Source: Methanosarcinales archaeon (GTDB lineage: Archaea; Halobacteriota; Methanosarcinia; Methanosarcinales; Methanogasteraceae). Taken from it: a DNA stretch of 7,482 nt. The translations under genes and the position numbers were made by a program. Below are positions 5,771-7,482 of this stretch, in pieces. The notes under the pieces were generated by a model, which saw only the letters and a list, made by a program, of their open reading frames with translations, was not told where the DNA came from and did not search any database. Numbering within the stretch: position 1 is the stretch's first letter; every line of letters begins with the position of its first letter. Where the stretch lies: the NCBI GenBank assembly GCA_030605805.1, contig JAUWHQ010000206.1:1-7482 (forward strand), in the 5' to 3' direction.

Positions 5771-5784
5771 ATCGATTCGGCGAC

Positions 5785-5811
5785 ATTATAACATTGTATA
5801 TTAGTGGGGAG
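5785..5811 (+). promoter_or_regulatory. TATA-like element and ribosome site before the ArlD/E gene
   Basis: ATTATAAC (5785-5792) is a TATA-like box about 30 bases before the possible TTG start at 5819, and GGGGAG (5806-5811) is a strong ribosome site seven bases before that TTG. The GTG at 5804 is too close to the box and has no ribosome site. If the gene is read from mptA, the GGGGAG favours TTG; if it has its own promoter, the TTG could be nearly leaderless. Confidence 0.35.
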
Positions 5812-7012
5812 ACCGAAATTGGGCGAAGCGACTCCGGTACCCATCAGGGTCAGAGACAGCATAGTACCTGTGCTGCAATCAATTCTCAAGCGGATCTCGA
5901 GAACCGGTGAGCTACGCCACCGGATAGCGACCTACTCAGCAGAGCCCGCAGTGTTCGGGGACTTGGGCGGGGGTGAAGACGGATATGGCTCCGAATACGA
6001 TTCGCCGTTCGCACAGGAGGAAACAGAGAAGGAGAACGCGATCAGTGCCCTTATACAGTCGCAGCAGGAACTTGGCGAGGGGATTGGTGCAGCCAGGAAA
6101 GATATTCTGGCGGTGCAGGTGCAGATGGGCGATATCATGCGCGTCTTTTCGATGCTTACCGAAGCGGTCTATTACATGCCTGCGCCAGCAGAGAAAGCGG
6201 ACTCGGAGGCGGTATTGCCAGAGACGATATCATCAGAGATCGATGCCCTCAAACGGCAACTGGAGGCAACCTGCACAGGACTGTCAAAAAACGGCGTAGC
6301 CATGCTGACAATGGAGACAAAGACAGATGGCACGGCTGCAAAAGTATCCAGGATCGAGCAGACACTGCCCGAACTGATCTCATCGCAAAGTGATTTTTCC
6401 AGCAAAATGAATGAACTGCTGGATTTGATCGACACGAACAGATCGGAAATAGCGAATCTGGCTGCGAACACCGAGCGTGTCGATTGTCTGTATGAGGGTT
6501 TCGATGACATGTACGAGATCGCTTTGGCACTGACCCGAGATGTCGGTGACACCATTGCCCGACTGGAGGAGGTTGAAGCAGGCGGTGCTGACGTGGTTGA
6601 CGCTGCCCGCAGTGCCGGAGACGGGGTCGCCGAGGTGGAGATCATGCCACCGACCGCTTATGTGAAGCTGCAGTCCGTGGGAAACGAGGCAGATCATGTC
6701 AAGATCGCGATGGAGCTTCTGGACTTCCTGCTCAAGATGGTCGGACCCAATAATCTGCCAAGCATCCTTGATTATTATATCGAGATCGGATGGATCAGCG
6801 AAACCGCACGTCTCGATCTGCTTGCTTATGCAAGCGGTCTCGGATTCGCAGAGGAGAAGCCGGACTGGAAGATGAGCACAGAAGACCATCTGAAAGCTCT
6901 CTGGTTTATCGACCAGCTATGCGGGCATAAAACCGATAAAACCAGGCTATTCCGCGTGAATCATGAAATAGCAAAGATGTACAAGGGAATCGACGTGCTC
7001 TACGAGATATGA
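5804..7012 (+). CDS. ArlD/E (FlaD/E)-domain coiled-coil protein
   Basis: A 402-residue protein whose last ~105 residues match the archaellum D/E domain (COG3351): ILDYYIEIGWIS (321-332), ARLDLLAYASGLGF, and TEDHLKALWFIDQLCG (359-374). In archaella, ArlC/D/E form a motor-associated ring that passes chemotaxis signals through CheF. Ahead of this lies a long acidic, heptad-like helical region (about 75-260, including SEIDALKRQLEAT and NRSEIANLAANTERV), with an ELYE-like RVDCLYEGFDDMYEI (225-239) faintly recalling the ArlC end. No other arl gene is visible. The start is uncertain. GTG 5804 has no ribosome site. The in-frame TTG 5819 has GGGGAG seven bases ahead, and upstream the frame is closed by TAA at 5789. 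Co-transcription with mptA is possible. The C-terminal domain is a good match; the cellular role is not known. Confidence 0.83.
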   Translation: MGRPKLGEATPVPIRVRDSIVPVLQSILKRISRTGELRHRIATYSAEPAVFGDLGGGEDGYGSEYDSPFAQEETEKENAISALIQSQQELGEGIGAARKDILAVQVQMGDIMRVFSMLTEAVYYMPAPAEKADSEAVLPETISSEIDALKRQLEATCTGLSKNGVAMLTMETKTDGTAAKVSRIEQTLPELISSQSDFSSKMNELLDLIDTNRSEIANLAANTERVDCLYEGFDDMYEIALALTRDVGDTIARLEEVEAGGADVVDAARSAGDGVAEVEIMPPTAYVKLQSVGNEADHVKIAMELLDFLLKMVGPNNLPSILDYYIEIGWISETARLDLLAYASGLGFAEEKPDWKMSTEDHLKALWFIDQLCGHKTDKTRLFRVNHEIAKMYKGIDVLYEI

Positions 7013-7455
7013 CCCCCCCCAGCCTTGCAGATGCGAGATAAAACGCCTGTACCGATCAATCGCCTCGATCTGCTCTTTCGCGCTACCAAACCGATTATCT
7101 TCGATTCTGTGCTTTGTATCCCGCCACATCTTCCTGAAAATGTAGAAATACTCGGATAGGTCGAGGCGGTTCCCGAAAAGCACCTCATAATTCTCGATAA
7201 CCGAGATTTTGATCTGCAGCGGGAGCAGTTCGAATATCCGGATGTCGTACACGGGTGGAGCCCTCTCGAGCAGACCTTTCCAGACCTCGGGTGCACCTGC
7301 TTCTGTCATTCATCCGGGTTATCACCGTGAGTATCGATGTCAGAGCGATTATTCGCTGTTTTGCTTGCGTATGAGCCGAAGATGACCACCTCGTAGTCTC
7401 GCAGGAATGAGAGGTCTGATTTGGTATCGATGCCGGCATCGGTGTCAGTCCGCAT
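6947..7455 (-). pseudogene. Split/frameshifted minimal nucleotidyltransferase
   Basis: A nucleotidyltransferase of the Pol-beta/MNT superfamily in at least two frames. ATG 7455 opens 49 codons (to 7306) with VVIFGSYASKTANNRSDID, holding the GS motif and the two metal aspartates. The next conserved strand, TVITR, lies in a second frame (about 7314-7328). The rest lies in a third: APEVWKGLLERAPPVYDIRI, then FELLPLQIKISVIENYEVLF, then LSEYFYIFRKMWRDTKHRIE (ORF 7309 to 6947). Joined, the parts follow the usual archaeal ~150-residue layout. One extra base near 7332 and a second net +1 in the repeat ATGAATGA (7306-7313) would explain it. The first fragment's stop overlaps the ATG at 7309 as ATGA, so translation as two coupled polypeptides is also possible. 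The 3' end overlaps the ArlD/E gene across an eight-G tract. Such enzymes often pair with HEPN proteins; none is seen here. Confidence 0.74.
7013..7020 (-). repeat. Eight-base homopolymer in the nucleotidyltransferase 3' end
   Basis: Eight consecutive C (G on the coding minus strand) directly follow the stop of the ArlD/E gene. With eight, the nucleotidyltransferase frame runs on antisense into that gene and stops at 6947. With seven, it would read Gly-Gly-His-Ile-Ser and stop at 7000-7002, closer to the family's usual end. The tract is prone to slippage and to sequencing error. Confidence 0.7.
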
Positions 7456-7482
7456 CCGGTTTAGCCTCGATGATTTCTATAA
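7445..7482 (-). CDS. Possible C-terminal end of an upstream gene
   Basis: On the minus strand a frame entering from the right edge reads IEIIEAKPDAD and then stops at TGA (7447-7445), overlapping the nucleotidyltransferase ATG (7455) by 11 bases. The codons look ordinary, and such overlaps are common in MNT-type operons, where a HEPN partner is often adjacent. Only 11 codons are visible, so this may be chance and no function can be given. Confidence 0.25.
   Translation of the reverse strand, partial: IEIIEAKPDAD

Noticed and set aside
6172..6645. A 157-codon minus-strand frame rich in serine, alanine and threonine inside the ArlD/E gene
   Set aside because: Low-complexity composition typical of antisense readthrough of a helical gene, with no domain or start signal.
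1..7482. CRISPR arrays, tRNA or rRNA genes, insertion sequences and phage or defence cassettes
   Set aside because: No spaced repeats, tRNA-like arms, transposase motifs or terminal inverted repeats were seen; the only tandem repeat is the short one at 3871-3890.

Overview
This window is archaeal. It carries a KEOPS kinase (Bud32), eukaryote-type ribosomal proteins L44e and S27e, aIF2-alpha, Nop10, the archaeal GTP cyclohydrolase MptA of (tetrahydro)methanopterin synthesis, an archaellum-type ArlD/E-domain protein, and siroheme decarboxylase subunits of the alternative heme pathway. TATA-box promoters and at least two probable leaderless starts agree with this. MptA, AhbAB and the ArlD/E domain together suggest a euryarchaeal methanogen, methane/alkane oxidiser or Archaeoglobus-like lineage (Halobacteriota). 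The species cannot be fixed from sequence alone.

Layout. Bases 1-147 hold a divergent promoter region; a partial minus-strand gene that looks like a membrane protein appears to run off the left edge from 59. bud32 (148-729, +) follows. It faces a leftward block: an AT-richer four-helix membrane protein of unknown function (837-1346, -), then a tight operon transcribed leftward from a promoter near 3847 in the order rpl44e, rps27e, aif2a, nop10, ahbA, ahbB (3807 down to 1428). Several junctions in it overlap by 1-4 bases or are separated by only a few. nop10 (59 aa) is a small gene that is easily missed. From the shared region 3808-3939, pdxT (3940-4530, +) is transcribed the other way, probably leaderless. 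After a hairpin and a 259-base spacer with a strong TATA box comes mptA (4790-5770, +). A 402-residue coiled-coil protein with an ArlD/E C-terminal domain (5804-7012, +) follows. The right end holds a minus-strand nucleotidyltransferase gene that is split or frameshifted, plus the probable tail of one more gene at the edge.

How the genes work together. Four operon genes serve translation: two zinc ribosomal proteins, an initiation factor, and an H/ACA snoRNP protein. The last two, ahbA and ahbB, form the heterodimeric siroheme decarboxylase, so heme/siroheme metabolism is translationally tied to a core translation operon. PdxT supplies ammonia for PLP synthesis, with its PdxS partner outside the window. 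MptA starts methanopterin synthesis. Bud32 works in the t6A tRNA modification complex. The ArlD/E protein stands without other archaellum genes here.

No CRISPR array, tRNA, rRNA, insertion sequence or defence cassette was found. The points most worth a second look are the broken nucleotidyltransferase with its 8-base G tract, the ahbAB/translation coupling, the orphan ArlD/E protein with its ambiguous start, and the divergent control region at 3808-3939.
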